Origin: an uncultured Eggerthellaceae bacterium
GTDB taxonomy: Bacteria > Actinomycetota > Coriobacteriia > Coriobacteriales > Eggerthellaceae
Direction: 5' to 3'
Length of the DNA: 64,000 nucleotides
Assembly (NCBI GenBank): GCA_934617065.1
Contig: CAKTTY010000002.1
Coordinates: 124,001 to 188,000 of the forward strand
The translations under genes were made by a program, and so were the position numbers. Under the pieces are notes generated by a model. That model had not been told where the DNA came from. It worked only from the letters and a program-made list of their open reading frames with translations, and ran no database searches. Below are positions 8,287 through 18,219 of the stretch, piece by piece. Each line of letters opens with the position of its first letter. Position 1 is the stretch's first letter.

Positions 8287-10104
8287 CTAGCGCTTCTCAG
8301 CCTTGAGCTTGTGGCAGGCTTCGGCCATCTCGTCCACCATCTCGTTGAACAACGTCAGAGCATCTTCGACGGGCTGGGGGCTGAGCATGTCAACGCCGGC
8401 ACCGCGCAAAAGGTCGATTGGGGGCTTGGAGCTGCCGCCCTTCAGGAAGCCCAGGTAGTCTTCGCGTCCCTGTTCCCCCAAGTCCAAAATACGCTGAGAG
8501 AGCGCAATAGCGGCTGCGAAGCCCGTGGCGTATTGGTACACGTAGAAGCGGTAGTAGAAGTGCGGGATGCGCGCCCATTCAAGGGCAATGTTCTCGTCGA
8601 GCGCAATGCCATCGCCGAAGTACTGTGCGTTCAGCTCCTTATAGATGCCGCAGAGCGCATCGGCGGTAATGCCAGCGCCCTGCGCGGTGAGCTCGGCCAC
8701 CTTCAGCTCAAATTCGGCGAACATGGTTTGGCGGTACAGCGTTGCGCGGAACTGCTCCAAGAAATGGTTCAGGAAGTAGGCGCGTTCGCGCTCGTTTTTC
8801 GCGTGGTCAAGGAGATAGCGCGTAAGCAGCGCTTCGTTGCAGGTAGACGCTACTTCAGCCACGAAGATGACGTAGTCGGAATAGCACACGGGCTGGTTGG
8901 CGCAAGAGAGATACGTATGGATTGAATGGCCCATTTCGTGGATCAGCGTGAACACATCATCGAGCTTGCCCTGGAAGTTGAGCAGAATTACCGGGTGCAT
9001 GCCGTAGCCGCCAGCCGAATAGGCGCCACTACGTTTGCCCGGCGTTTCGTATACGTCGATCCAGCGTTCGGAAAGGCCACGGCGCACCAGGGCCAGATAG
9101 TCTTCACCCATGGGGCGCAGCGCTTCTAAGATGATGTCGCAGGCTTCTTCGTAAGTGAAGGTGAGTTCCACATCATCGACGATGGGTACGTACAGGTCGG
9201 AGAAACGCAGTTCGTCTACGCCCAGAAGCTCCTTGCGCAAGGCAACGTACTTGTACATGGCGTCCATATTGTTATGCACGGTTTCAATGAGATTCGTGTA
9301 CACCTGGGTTGGCACTTCGTTGGCAGAGAGCGCTGCTTCCAGTGCCGAGTCGTAACGACGAGCTTCCGCAAAGAACTTCAGCTGCTTGTTCTGAGCGCCT
9401 AGTGTCGCAGCAAAGGTGTTGCGGAATTGGCGGTAGCTGGAATAGAGCGACTCATAGGCGGATTCACGAAGCGTTCGGTCGGCCGACATCATAAGGGGGA
9501 TATAGCTGCCGTGGGTTACCGGATGCGCAGCGCCTTCGGCATCGTGAGCATCGGGGAAGGTGAGATCGGCATCGTTGAGCAAAGAAAAGATGTTGTCGGG
9601 CTGGTTGGCCATGTCTCCTGCGGCAGCCAAGAGCTTTTCTTCGGCGGGGGAGAGCACGTGCTCGCGCCTGCCGAAGATGACATCTAAGCAGCGGCGGTAC
9701 AGTTCCAGTCCGGGTTCCTGCGAGTAAAACCCTTCCATTTCCTGTTCGCTTAAGCTAAGCAGCTCGGAGGTAAACCAGGAAGAAGCGCTGGAGAGCGAAA
9801 CCCAGAGCGTCATAACCTGGCTTGAGTAGTCCTGGTAGCGCGATTCGCGTGTGTCTTCGTCGCTTTTTCGCTCGGCGTAGTTCACCAGCTTGGTGAGGAT
9901 CAGTCCCGCTTCGTCGTCGAGCTTCAGATAAGCAAGCAGATTGGCTGCCGAAGCGCTGATTTTCCCCTGGAACGATGCGAATTGGGGAGGAAGCTTCTTT
10001 GCTTCTTCAAGCGCGGCCAAAAAGGCTTCGTCGCTTTCGAAGATGCTGGAAAGATCCCAGCGATACTGCTCGTCGATTTCTTCGCGGGAAGAATACGTTG
10101 TCAT
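8287..10104 (-). CDS. pepF: Oligoendopeptidase F (M3 family)
   Basis: A 605-residue cytoplasmic zinc metallopeptidase of M3B length. The HExxH zinc motif is in TLIHEMGHSIH, with the third ligand Glu in the downstream helix around FVAEVASTCNEALL, as expected for PepF. The N-terminus YRWDLSSIF is typical of the family. It cleaves medium-size oligopeptides during peptide use. The start ATG has AAGGAGC seven bases upstream. It sits alone on the minus strand after elp3, 119 bases away. Confidence 0.95.
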   Translation of the reverse strand: MTTYSSREEIDEQYRWDLSSIFESDEAFLAALEEAKKLPPQFASFQGKISASAANLLAYLKLDDEAGLILTKLVNYAERKSDEDTRESRYQDYSSQVMTLWVSLSSASSWFTSELLSLSEQEMEGFYSQEPGLELYRRCLDVIFGRREHVLSPAEEKLLAAAGDMANQPDNIFSLLNDADLTFPDAHDAEGAAHPVTHGSYIPLMMSADRTLRESAYESLYSSYRQFRNTFAATLGAQNKQLKFFAEARRYDSALEAALSANEVPTQVYTNLIETVHNNMDAMYKYVALRKELLGVDELRFSDLYVPIVDDVELTFTYEEACDIILEALRPMGEDYLALVRRGLSERWIDVYETPGKRSGAYSAGGYGMHPVILLNFQGKLDDVFTLIHEMGHSIHTYLSCANQPVCYSDYVIFVAEVASTCNEALLTRYLLDHAKNERERAYFLNHFLEQFRATLYRQTMFAEFELKVAELTAQGAGITADALCGIYKELNAQYFGDGIALDENIALEWARIPHFYYRFYVYQYATGFAAAIALSQRILDLGEQGREDYLGFLKGGSSKPPIDLLRGAGVDMLSPQPVEDALTLFNEMVDEMAEACHKLKAEKR

Positions 10105-10223
10105 TGCGTGCTCCTTGCGTATGCTCGGCAGCCTTTCTGCCCGTTGAGTTGTTCGGCTTCAGCGGTAAGGCTGCGGTTCTCGGCGGGAATGGCTGCCGAG
10201 TGATTATCTTTTCGCAAGCAATA

Positions 10224-12179
10224 CTACGACATTGGCTGCAACATGCGTTGCTGGTATAGCCCATTGTCATAGAAACCGAGTTTTCGGTAATATCCACGCG
10301 TTCCCACGGCGCTGATAACGTTGATGCGTTGGTATCCCGCCCGAGAGGCAAGCTCGCAAGCGCGGTTTACCAGCTGGGTGCCCAGGCCGCGATGTTGGGC
10401 GTTGTTGATGCCAGCGTGCTGCAGCTTTTCCACGCGGCCATAAACGTGCACTTCGCGAATCATCGCTTCGCCCGCTTGGAGGGGGAAGGGGAGGGCGCAG
10501 GTTTGGTTAACCGTCTTGGATGTTGCCGCTTCGTACTCTTTTTCCAGCTGAGCTATCGCATTGGCGTGAGGGAGCGAAAGACGCAGGAAACCCGCGATCT
10601 TCCCCTGCGGCGTTACCCATTGAAGGAAGCGTTCGCTGGTGGCGGTGGTTTCGTACTCAACCACCTCAAGCGAAAGGTCTTCGGCGGCAACGTTGGCAAG
10701 GCTCACTTCGCGATGGCGGATTTCCGCCGTGGCAAGACCCTTGGAATCGATTCGCTGCTCAACCAGCTGGCGCAGGTTCACCTTTTTATTGCCCGCTTTG
10801 ATGTCAGGCGCTGATATATCTCGGATCATGCGGGAAATGCGCGTAAATGCGGGTGTTGCGCAGGTATCGGAGACCAGCACGTCTACCAGGCTGGGTTCAG
10901 GGTAAGGCTGCCAGGTGCGATCTTCGAAGCGTTCGCAGAGTCCGGTTCCCTCAACGAGGACGCATGGATAGAGCTTCACCTCATCGGGCTGGAACGCGGC
11001 ATCGTTGCAAAGGCGTAGGTAGTCGGCTTTATCCGATTCCGGTGTGGCGCCCAGCAAATTCACCATGGCATGCACGTGGGTTTTGAAACCGAACAAGCGC
11101 AGCAGCTCGAATGCGCGTTGGATTTGCTGCGTGGAGGTATGGCGATCGTTGAGCGTACGCACGTTTTCGTCCAGGCTTTGAATGCCCATTTGGACTTTGG
11201 TGCAGCCCATGCGACGCAGCGCGGCCAGGTGGGTGGGCGTTATGCGTTCGGGCCGTGTTTCTATCACCAAGCCTACTACGCGGTGCTGCCCGTCGACATT
11301 GGCATTGTGCTCGGCTTCGAGCTCTTCCCACGTTGCCTTTTGCCATTGGGCCACCGATGACCACGCAGCATTTTCGCCGTAGAGACGGTCGAAAGCCTGG
11401 TTGTACGTTGTTTCTCGGTTGTCGATACGACGCTGCTCTTCGGCAACGAATGCTTTAAGGGGCTCCGGGTCGCAAGAGATCCCTGCCAATTCGTAGGCAC
11501 GCTTGCGCGCGGGGAGGTTCTCGATCGCTCGGGAGCCATCGTTCAATGCACGGAACAGTTCACGGATGAACCAGATCTGGTAGTTTTCCGGATAATCGCT
11601 CCAGGTGCCGCCCAAAACGATGAGCTCGACTTTGTCGGTGACGTGGCCCATTTCGGTGAGGGCTTTAAGGCGTGCGGCAACCTGCAGGTAGGGATCGAAG
11701 AAGGTGCGCTCGGCGCGTTGGCATGCAGGCTCGTCTGCCAGATAACTTTTGGGCATGCGCAAGTCGTTGGGGCAGTACAAGCAGTTGCTGGAGCACTTCC
11801 ACGGCTTGGTGAGTACGGTGATAGTGGCAACGCCTGAAGCGGTGCGACGGGGTTTCATCTGCAGAGTGCGGACAAGACGGCGCTGCTGCTCATCGCTTAA
11901 ACCCCAACTATTCCAACGCTCAGGCTGGTTCTTCTGCACGTCAAGATAGAAGGCCATGAGTTGGCGCTTCGAGAGAGGGCGTGCTTTCGCCGGTTCCGAA
12001 GACGCGGATGCGTGGTTTTGGGTGTTTTCGTCAGCGGCGTTCGGCTTGGCGCAGTTGGCGGTGCGTTGCGCTTTAAGGATGCGCTTGTTGTGGCGGTTGA
12101 TTATCTTTGTGAGTTCGCGCTCGTCAAGGCGCTCCTTTGCCTTGAGCGCGTCAAGTATGTCGAAAAGAGCTTGTTCCAT
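10224..12179 (-). CDS. Elp3-type radical SAM / GNAT tRNA U34-modifying enzyme
   Basis: A 651-residue protein with the Elp3 architecture: an N-terminal tRNA-binding region, a radical SAM domain with Cys129, Cys133 and Cys136 in KCSSNCLYCPNDLRMPKSY, and a C-terminal acetyltransferase domain containing HRGLGTQLVN and the final GYYRKLGFYDNGLYQQRML. Elp3 uses acetyl-CoA and radical chemistry to install a carboxymethyl group at wobble uridine 34. Characterised examples are eukaryotic, archaeal and a few bacterial (Dehalococcoides), where it acts without other Elongator subunits. No other Elongator gene is nearby. The ribosome site is weak. An alternative later start is possible, since residues 41-70 are low-complexity. 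Confidence 0.93.
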   Translation of the reverse strand: MEQALFDILDALKAKERLDERELTKIINRHNKRILKAQRTANCAKPNAADENTQNHASASSEPAKARPLSKRQLMAFYLDVQKNQPERWNSWGLSDEQQRRLVRTLQMKPRRTASGVATITVLTKPWKCSSNCLYCPNDLRMPKSYLADEPACQRAERTFFDPYLQVAARLKALTEMGHVTDKVELIVLGGTWSDYPENYQIWFIRELFRALNDGSRAIENLPARKRAYELAGISCDPEPLKAFVAEEQRRIDNRETTYNQAFDRLYGENAAWSSVAQWQKATWEELEAEHNANVDGQHRVVGLVIETRPERITPTHLAALRRMGCTKVQMGIQSLDENVRTLNDRHTSTQQIQRAFELLRLFGFKTHVHAMVNLLGATPESDKADYLRLCNDAAFQPDEVKLYPCVLVEGTGLCERFEDRTWQPYPEPSLVDVLVSDTCATPAFTRISRMIRDISAPDIKAGNKKVNLRQLVEQRIDSKGLATAEIRHREVSLANVAAEDLSLEVVEYETTATSERFLQWVTPQGKIAGFLRLSLPHANAIAQLEKEYEAATSKTVNQTCALPFPLQAGEAMIREVHVYGRVEKLQHAGINNAQHRGLGTQLVNRACELASRAGYQRINVISAVGTRGYYRKLGFYDNGLYQQRMLQPMS

Positions 12180-12257
12180 GCGCCTGATTATAGGCGAAGG
12201 CGGAATTCGCTACAGCGGTGTGCGGGTGCGCCTCGGGGCAATGCGCACCCCGATGCC

Positions 12258-13307
12258 CTATGCGAACATCATGAACAGGTGGGCAAGGAGGAAGCCGATA
12301 AGGCCGCAAGCGGGGAAGGTGAGTACCCACGCAAGAACCATGTTGCGCGCAATTCCCCAGTTAACGCGCTTGAACGATTTGCTGGCACCGACACCCATGA
12401 TGGCCGAGGTGTTGCAGTGGCCGGTGGAAACGGGCATGCCGGTAAGGCTGGCGAACAGCAGCGTGAAAGTGGTGGAGAAGTTGGCGGCTACGCCTTGGTA
12501 CTTCTCGAGCTTGACCATGTCCATGCCAACCGATTTGATGATACGTTTGCCGCCCACGATGGTGCCAAGCGAAATGGCGAGCGAGCAGATGATCATGAGC
12601 CACATGGGGAACCCGTCGGAATCGGGGGTCGAGTTGCCGAAGGAAAGGGCAACGCCCAGCATGGCGATGGACATGAACTTCTGGCCGTCCTGAGCGCCAT
12701 GCAAAAACGAGAGAGCCACGGCGCATACGTCTTGGATTCCGGTAAAAGCATGGTTTGCTGCTTGGCGGTTTACATGCGTGCAGACCTTTTCGATGACCTT
12801 GACGAACAGCCAGCCAAGGAAGAAGCCCGCTACCAGCGAAAATACCATGCCGTAAATAACCTTGGCCCATTCTGCGGGAACCACGCCCGCAAGGCCGTTC
12901 AGAGCAATGGCGCCACCCGTTACGCCGGCGATAAGGCTGTGCGACTTCGAGCAGGGAATGCCGAAGAACCAACAGAAAATACCCCATAAAATGGCGCCAA
13001 TCATGGCCGCCATCAGGGCATAGAGGGCCGCATCGGTATTGCCCGAGAAGTCGACCATTCCGAACATCGTTTTAGCTACGGCGGTTGAAATGTAGGTCAT
13101 TCCTACAAGACCCACGAAATTGAATACCGCAGCCAGCCCGATGGCAACGTTGGGCTTTAAACAGCGAGTGGAAACAACGGTGGCAATAGCGTTCGGCGCA
13201 TCGGTAGCGCCCGAAACGGCGGTAACGCCGATTACTAGAATCAAAATGACGAAGAGGCTGGGTTGAGCCATAGCCTGAGAGATGAAATCAACAAAAGAAA
13301 GCGCCAT
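12258..13307 (-). CDS. PiT-family inorganic phosphate transporter
   Basis: A 349-residue integral membrane protein of the PiT family, which imports phosphate with H+ or Na+ (often as a metal-phosphate complex). The duplicated family signature is visible as VSGATDAPNAIATVVSTR near residue 30 and as the C-terminal repeat STGHCNTSAIMGVG. About ten hydrophobic segments can be counted. The start ATG follows AAGGAAC. No PhoU-like gene accompanies it, unlike many pit loci. It is 78 bases upstream of elp3 on the same strand and may be cotranscribed with it. Confidence 0.92.
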   Translation of the reverse strand: MALSFVDFISQAMAQPSLFVILILVIGVTAVSGATDAPNAIATVVSTRCLKPNVAIGLAAVFNFVGLVGMTYISTAVAKTMFGMVDFSGNTDAALYALMAAMIGAILWGIFCWFFGIPCSKSHSLIAGVTGGAIALNGLAGVVPAEWAKVIYGMVFSLVAGFFLGWLFVKVIEKVCTHVNRQAANHAFTGIQDVCAVALSFLHGAQDGQKFMSIAMLGVALSFGNSTPDSDGFPMWLMIICSLAISLGTIVGGKRIIKSVGMDMVKLEKYQGVAANFSTTFTLLFASLTGMPVSTGHCNTSAIMGVGASKSFKRVNWGIARNMVLAWVLTFPACGLIGFLLAHLFMMFA

Positions 13308-13655
13308 TACGTTCCTTATATTTCCTTGTATGATCGCAATTCAACATTGCTTTTTTGTAACATTCGGGGGTCGTATTTGACCAATTGTTAACAATGCTAC
13401 CCTACGTGCGCCCTTCAAATGATTGCAAACTGGACGCTTTCAATAATTTCCTGCTATTTGGCTTGTTTTGCCCATCGTTTCTCTTCATATGTTGCATTTT
13501 CAGTCGGACTAGCGCGGGATCTTTGCCAAGGGCGGAGGGCACGAGTGCTTGCGGGGTTGATGCCTCAGGGTTCCGTGCTGCCGCTCGACCTGATCGGCAT
13601 TGAGGGTGCGCGCGTCTTTCGCAAAAATATGCTTCGTTACGACGATCCGTCTCGC

Positions 13656-13842
13656 AAAAACAAAAATTTCGACTTTTGTGCAACTTTTTTGCGATTACGG
13701 ACTCCCTTCCGTCCTCTGCAAGGCGGAAATGGGCCGCCGTGCGTCCGATTTGCCGCTTTTTCGGGCTTCAATCCGCGTTTTGACGCTCCGCGACAATTCG
13801 CAATCGCAAAAAAGTTGCAATTTCGGGCGTATTTCTGTTTTT
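13656..13842 (+). repeat. Dispersed terminal-inverted-repeat element, copy A
   Basis: About 187 bp with imperfect 41-bp terminal inverted repeats. The inner 16 bp (CAACTTTTTTGCGATT at 13681-13696 against its exact complement at 13802-13817) match perfectly and the outer ends read AAAAACA. The interior resembles copy C in the same orientation (GGCGGAAATGGGCCGC) and copy B in reverse (ACGGACTCCCTTCCGTCC). No target-site duplication was recognised. The frame that starts at AAAACAAAAAT on the plus strand is open across the whole element, as in the other two copies. Confidence 0.85.
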
Positions 13843-13945
13843 GGGCACCCGGATTGGCCCCATGCTGGTGTCGCGGGCGGGGTGTCCCTGGCGCAGCGCC
13901 TTTGTGGACGACTTTGGGCAGCGCTGTGGGCGGGGCGGGCTTGCG

Positions 13946-13996
13946 GGATGTGCCTGGCGTGCGATGCGGGGGATGCTCCTGGCGGTGCGATGCGGG
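13946..13996 (+). repeat. Imperfect tandem duplication, unit about 25 bp
   Basis: Two adjacent units, 13946-13970 and 13971-13996, share the pattern GGATG-N2-CCTGGC-GTGCGATGCGGG with a few substitutions and a one-base insertion. It sits about 100 bases right of repeat copy A in GC-rich non-coding DNA. Confidence 0.7.
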
Positions 13997-14363
13997 CGGA
14001 GGGAAGGCCCGGAAGACGTGATGCTGCGGATGGAGCGCACCCAGCGCAGCTCCATGGGTGGCTGAATCAACTCCGCGAGGCGGCACCTAGAACAGCGCTA
14101 CGGGATGGCGTAAGAAGTATTGCCGTTGCCTGCGTCCTCCCATGAGGGCAGGCTCATTTGCTGGGTGGAATATTGGCGCTTTGCCCACTTTGCTCGATAT
14201 TATTCGCTTGCCGCATCTGCGGGCGCTCTTGCCCTCATCCCATCGCAGCGCCAGCTGCACTGCGGTATCATGATAAGAACTGTTTCAAAAGAGCTTTGAA
14301 GTGCATTTTGCGTTCAAAACAAGCAGGAAAAGGCACCCAGCATAATAAAGAAGGGTAGGATTC

Positions 14364-17300
14364 ATGGTTTCTCGCATTTATGTTGAGAAAAAGCCCGGTT
14401 TCGATGTCGAGGCGGGGCAGCTCTTGCACGAGCTGCAGACGATCTTGGGCGTGAAGGCGCTTGCGGGTCTGCGCCTTGTTAATCGCTACGATGTCGAGGG
14501 CATTTCCGATGAGCTGTTCAAGCAGTGCATCCCCGTGGTATTCAGCGAACCTCAGGTAGATACGTCTTGCGAAAGCTGCCCCGAGGTTGAGGCTGCCCTG
14601 AAGGGCGAAAGCCCTGCGGGCCAGACGGTTTTCGCCATCGAGTTCCTTCCCGGTCAGTTTGACCAACGCGCTGATTCCGCAAGCGAATGCATCCAGCTCA
14701 TCAGCCAGGGTGAACGCCCTGCGGTTCGCAGCGCCAAAGTATATGTGCTGGAAGGCGAACTTTCCGAGGCGGATGTTGCCGCCATCAAGCATTACGTTAT
14801 TAACCCGGTAGAAGCGCGCGAAGCTGCGCTCGAGGCACGCGAAACGCTCGAGATGCAGGTGCCCGAACCCGAGCCGGTAGAGGTTATCGAAGGCTTCACC
14901 GAGCTCGACAACGCGGGTCTTGCCCAGTTCCGTGAAGAGCGCGGCCTTGCCATGGACCAGGCGGATATCGAATTCTTCCAGGCTCACTTCAAGGAAATTG
15001 GACGCAACCCCACTATCACCGAGGTTCGCGTTGTCGATACGTACTGGTCCGATCATTGTCGTCACACCACGTTCGGCACTGAGCTTACCGACGTCAAGAT
15101 CGACGACGAGACGGTGCAGCTTGCATTCCAGAAGTATCTTGCTATGCGCTCCGAGCTGGGTCGCGAGCATAAGCCGGTATGCCTGATGGATATGGGCACC
15201 ATTGGCGCCAAGTACCTGCGTGCGCATGGCGGCCTTCAGGGGCTCGACGAGTCCGACGAGGTTAACGCCTGCACGGTAAAGTGCAAGGTCGACGTTGACG
15301 GCGAAGAGCAGGATTGGCTGTTCCTGTTCAAGAACGAAACCCACAACCATCCCACGGAAATCGAGCCCTTCGGCGGCGCAGCAACGTGTGTGGGCGGCGC
15401 TATCCGCGACCCTCTTTCGGGCCGCAGCTATGTATATCAGGCAATGCGCGTAACCGGCGCAGGCGATCCGACCGTTCCCGTCTCCGAGACGCTCGAGGGC
15501 AAGCTTCCCCAGCGCAAGCTGGTTACCACCGCTGCTGCCGGCTATTCTTCTTACGGCAACCAAATCGGCCTTGCTACCGGTCAGGTTCACGAGCTGTACC
15601 ATCCGGGCTATGTCGCCAAGCGCATGGAAGTGGGCGCGGTAGTGGGCGCAACGCCCGCTAACCACGTTCGTCGCGAAGAGCCCGCTCCGGGCGACAAGAT
15701 TGTTCTGCTGGGCGGTCGCACTGGTCGCGACGGCATCGGCGGTGCAACCGGTTCCTCCAAAACCCAGAACGTTGAAAGCGTGGAAAAGTCCGGTGCGGAA
15801 GTGCAGAAGGGCAACGCTCCGGTAGAACGCAAGATTCAGCGCTTGTTCCGTCGCGGTGAGGCATGCCGTCTTATCAAACGATGCAACGACTTCGGCGCTG
15901 GCGGCGTTTCCGTTTCCATCGGCGAGCTGTGCGATGGTCTGCTCATCGACCTGAATGCTGTTCCTAAGAAGTACGAAGGCTTGGACGGCACCGAGCTTGC
16001 AATCTCCGAAAGCCAGGAGCGCATGTCGTGTGCTCTTGCTGCGGAAGATGTCGAAGAATTCATTGGCTATGCGCACGAGGAAAACCTCGAGGCAACGGTT
16101 GTCGCTACGGTAACCGAAGAAAAGCGCTTGCGCATGGAATGGAACGGCGAGGCTATCGTTGACATCAGCCGTGCTTTCCTCGACACCAACGGTGCTCCGA
16201 AATATCAGGACGTTCACGTTCAGGCGGGCGAGTCCTATGCTCCCGCATGGGAAGGTTCCACGCTTGAAGAGCGCATGACTTCGCTGGTTACCGACCAGAA
16301 CATCTGCTCGAGCAAGGGCTTGGGCGAACGCTTCGACTCCACTATCGGTGCGGCTACCGTGCTCATGCCCTTCGGCGGCAAGCGCCAGCTCACGCCTTCG
16401 CAGGCTATGGTTGCCAAGTTCCCCGTCGATGGCGAGACCACCACGGCAAGCGCTATGGCATGGGGCTTCAATCCGTATCTTTCCGAGAAGAACCAGTTCA
16501 AGGGTGCCTACCTTGCTGTTGTGGAAAGCGTAGCGCGTCTGGTTGCCACGGGCTTCACTCGCGAATCGGCTTATCTTTCCTTGCAGGAGTACTTCGAGCG
16601 CCTGCGTGACATCCCCGAGCGTTGGGGCAAGCCCACTGCTTCTGTTTTGGGCGCTTTGATGGCTCAGGTTGATTTGGGCATTGGCGCCATCGGCGGCAAA
16701 GACTCCATGTCGGGCAGCTTCGAAGAGGGCGATACCGAAATCCACGTGCCTCCTACGCTCATAAGCTTTGCGGTTTCCACTGGCTCTATCGACCGCGTGG
16801 TTTCCCCTGAGTTCAAACGTGCTGGGTCGCGCATCATCAGCATTGCGCCTGCGTTCTACGATATGGATTCCCTGGTTCCTGAAGCGGATGGCATGAATGC
16901 CGCATTTAGCCTGGTTGAAACGCTCATCGGCGAAGGCAAGGTTGCTGCTGCGGCAACCTTGGGTTACGGCTGCGCTGCCGAGGCTCTGTTCAAGATGAGC
17001 GTTGGTAATGGCGTAGGCGTAAAGCTTTCCGATGAAGTTGAGGCAGACGACCTGTTCAGCCTGGCCTATGGCAGCTTCATCGTCGAGCTCGCCGACGGTG
17101 TTGAGATTCCCGCCAATACCGATCTGGTAACCGTTTCCGAACTTGGCTGCACCACCGAAGCCTACGAGTTTGCGGCATGCGGTGAGGTCGTCAACATGGC
17201 GAAGCTGCAGGAAGCTTGGGAAGGCGGCATCGAATCCGTATTCCCGTATCGCGGTGAAGGCGAAAAGGTCGAACAGGTTAATTGGTCGGAAAAGCTTCCT

Positions 17301-18122
17301 CTGGTTTGCGGCGAATCGTTTGCGAAGCCGCGCGTTATCATTCCGGTATTCCCTGGTACCAACTGCGAATACGATACTGCCCATGCCTTCAAGCGCGCTG
17401 GCGCCGAACCTGAGATCCTGGTGATCAACAACCTTACGCCTGCAGCGGTTGCCGAAAGCACCGATGCGTTGGTGAAGGCTATCAACAACAGCCAGATCGT
17501 TATGCTTCCCGGTGGCTTCTCCGGCGGCGACGAGCCCGATGGTTCCGCGAAGTTCATTACGGCATTCTTCCGTGCGCCTGCCGTTACCGAAGCGGTACGC
17601 GAACTGCTTCAGAAGCGTGATGGCTTGATGCTGGGTATTTGCAATGGTTTCCAGGCGCTTATTAAGCTCGGTCTGGTTCCCTATGGTGATATCGTTCCTG
17701 CAACGCCCGAGGCACCCACGCTTACATTCAACACTATCGGTCGCCATCAGAGCGGTTTGGTTCGCACGCGCATCGCCTCGAGCCTTTCTCCTTGGCTATC
17801 TCGCTGCAACGTTGGCGATATCCACACGGTTGCCATCAGTCACGGTGAGGGTCGCTTCGTGGCAAGCCCTGAAATGGTTGCTCAACTTGCTGCAGCGGGT
17901 CAGATTGCTACGCAGTACGTTGATGAAGCGGGTAACCCTTCGATGGATCTTTCGGTTAACCCCAACGGTTCCATCTTGGCAATTGAAGGCATTACCAGCC
18001 CTGATGGTCGCGTTCTGGGCAAGATGGGTCATACCGAGCGTTCTGGTAACGGCCTGTACAAGAACGTTCCCGGCAATCTGTACCAGCCTCTGTTCGAAGG
18101 CGGCGTAGAGTATTTCAAGTAA
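14364..18122 (+). CDS. purL: Phosphoribosylformylglycinamidine synthase, single-chain PurL
   Basis: A 1252-residue large-type FGAM synthase. It converts FGAR, ATP and glutamine into FGAM in purine synthesis. The N-terminal PurS-like and linker regions are followed by two AIR-synthase-type ATP domains (YWSDHCRHTTFGTEL near residue 228; FKNETHNHPTEIEPFGGAATC near 320) and a C-terminal glutamine amidotransferase domain with GTNCEYDTAHAF and the nucleophile in LGICNGFQALIKLG. It is therefore the fused form and needs no separate PurQ or PurS. ATG 14364 follows GAAGGGTAGGA. No purine riboswitch was recognised upstream. A bidirectional terminator follows. Confidence 0.97.
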   Translation: MVSRIYVEKKPGFDVEAGQLLHELQTILGVKALAGLRLVNRYDVEGISDELFKQCIPVVFSEPQVDTSCESCPEVEAALKGESPAGQTVFAIEFLPGQFDQRADSASECIQLISQGERPAVRSAKVYVLEGELSEADVAAIKHYVINPVEAREAALEARETLEMQVPEPEPVEVIEGFTELDNAGLAQFREERGLAMDQADIEFFQAHFKEIGRNPTITEVRVVDTYWSDHCRHTTFGTELTDVKIDDETVQLAFQKYLAMRSELGREHKPVCLMDMGTIGAKYLRAHGGLQGLDESDEVNACTVKCKVDVDGEEQDWLFLFKNETHNHPTEIEPFGGAATCVGGAIRDPLSGRSYVYQAMRVTGAGDPTVPVSETLEGKLPQRKLVTTAAAGYSSYGNQIGLATGQVHELYHPGYVAKRMEVGAVVGATPANHVRREEPAPGDKIVLLGGRTGRDGIGGATGSSKTQNVESVEKSGAEVQKGNAPVERKIQRLFRRGEACRLIKRCNDFGAGGVSVSIGELCDGLLIDLNAVPKKYEGLDGTELAISESQERMSCALAAEDVEEFIGYAHEENLEATVVATVTEEKRLRMEWNGEAIVDISRAFLDTNGAPKYQDVHVQAGESYAPAWEGSTLEERMTSLVTDQNICSSKGLGERFDSTIGAATVLMPFGGKRQLTPSQAMVAKFPVDGETTTASAMAWGFNPYLSEKNQFKGAYLAVVESVARLVATGFTRESAYLSLQEYFERLRDIPERWGKPTASVLGALMAQVDLGIGAIGGKDSMSGSFEEGDTEIHVPPTLISFAVSTGSIDRVVSPEFKRAGSRIISIAPAFYDMDSLVPEADGMNAAFSLVETLIGEGKVAAAATLGYGCAAEALFKMSVGNGVGVKLSDEVEADDLFSLAYGSFIVELADGVEIPANTDLVTVSELGCTTEAYEFAACGEVVNMAKLQEAWEGGIESVFPYRGEGEKVEQVNWSEKLPLVCGESFAKPRVIIPVFPGTNCEYDTAHAFKRAGAEPEILVINNLTPAAVAESTDALVKAINNSQIVMLPGGFSGGDEPDGSAKFITAFFRAPAVTEAVRELLQKRDGLMLGICNGFQALIKLGLVPYGDIVPATPEAPTLTFNTIGRHQSGLVRTRIASSLSPWLSRCNVGDIHTVAISHGEGRFVASPEMVAQLAAAGQIATQYVDEAGNPSMDLSVNPNGSILAIEGITSPDGRVLGKMGHTERSGNGLYKNVPGNLYQPLFEGGVEYFK

Positions 18123-18159
18123 GGCTAAGCGGGATACTAGGGTATTCTCTGTTCCCTTA

Positions 18160-18196
18160 AAGAAAGGCTGGCACCCGATGGATGCCAGCCTTTCTT
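18160..18196. terminator. Bidirectional terminator between purL and the MetE-like gene
   Basis: Perfect 14-bp arms (AAGAAAGGCTGGCA and complement) with a 9-base loop. A-rich and T-rich ends on both sides suit termination in both directions of the convergent genes. Confidence 0.88.
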
Positions 18197-18219
18197 ATTG
18201 CTGCGGTATGAAGAATCGG

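Larger units (their letters stand above)
13308..14363. other. Gene-free region of about 1 kb
   Basis: No convincing gene was found on either strand. It holds a TTGTTAACAA palindrome near 13385, dispersed repeat copy A (13656-13842), GC-rich sequence with a tandem duplication (13946-13996), and a short dyad TGGAGC/GCTCCA near 14030. The pit promoter should lie just right of 13307, and the purL promoter left of 14364. The numerous overlapping open frames are a by-product of high GC and lack ribosome sites. Confidence 0.6.

Noticed and set aside
13308..14363. Insertion sequence or prophage remnant
   Set aside because: No transposase, integrase or phage-like protein could be read in any frame around the repeats.
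14268..17747. 1159-residue minus-strand open frame opposite purL
   Set aside because: It is a shadow of purL produced by codon bias; purL has all family motifs and a ribosome site, and the minus frame has neither.
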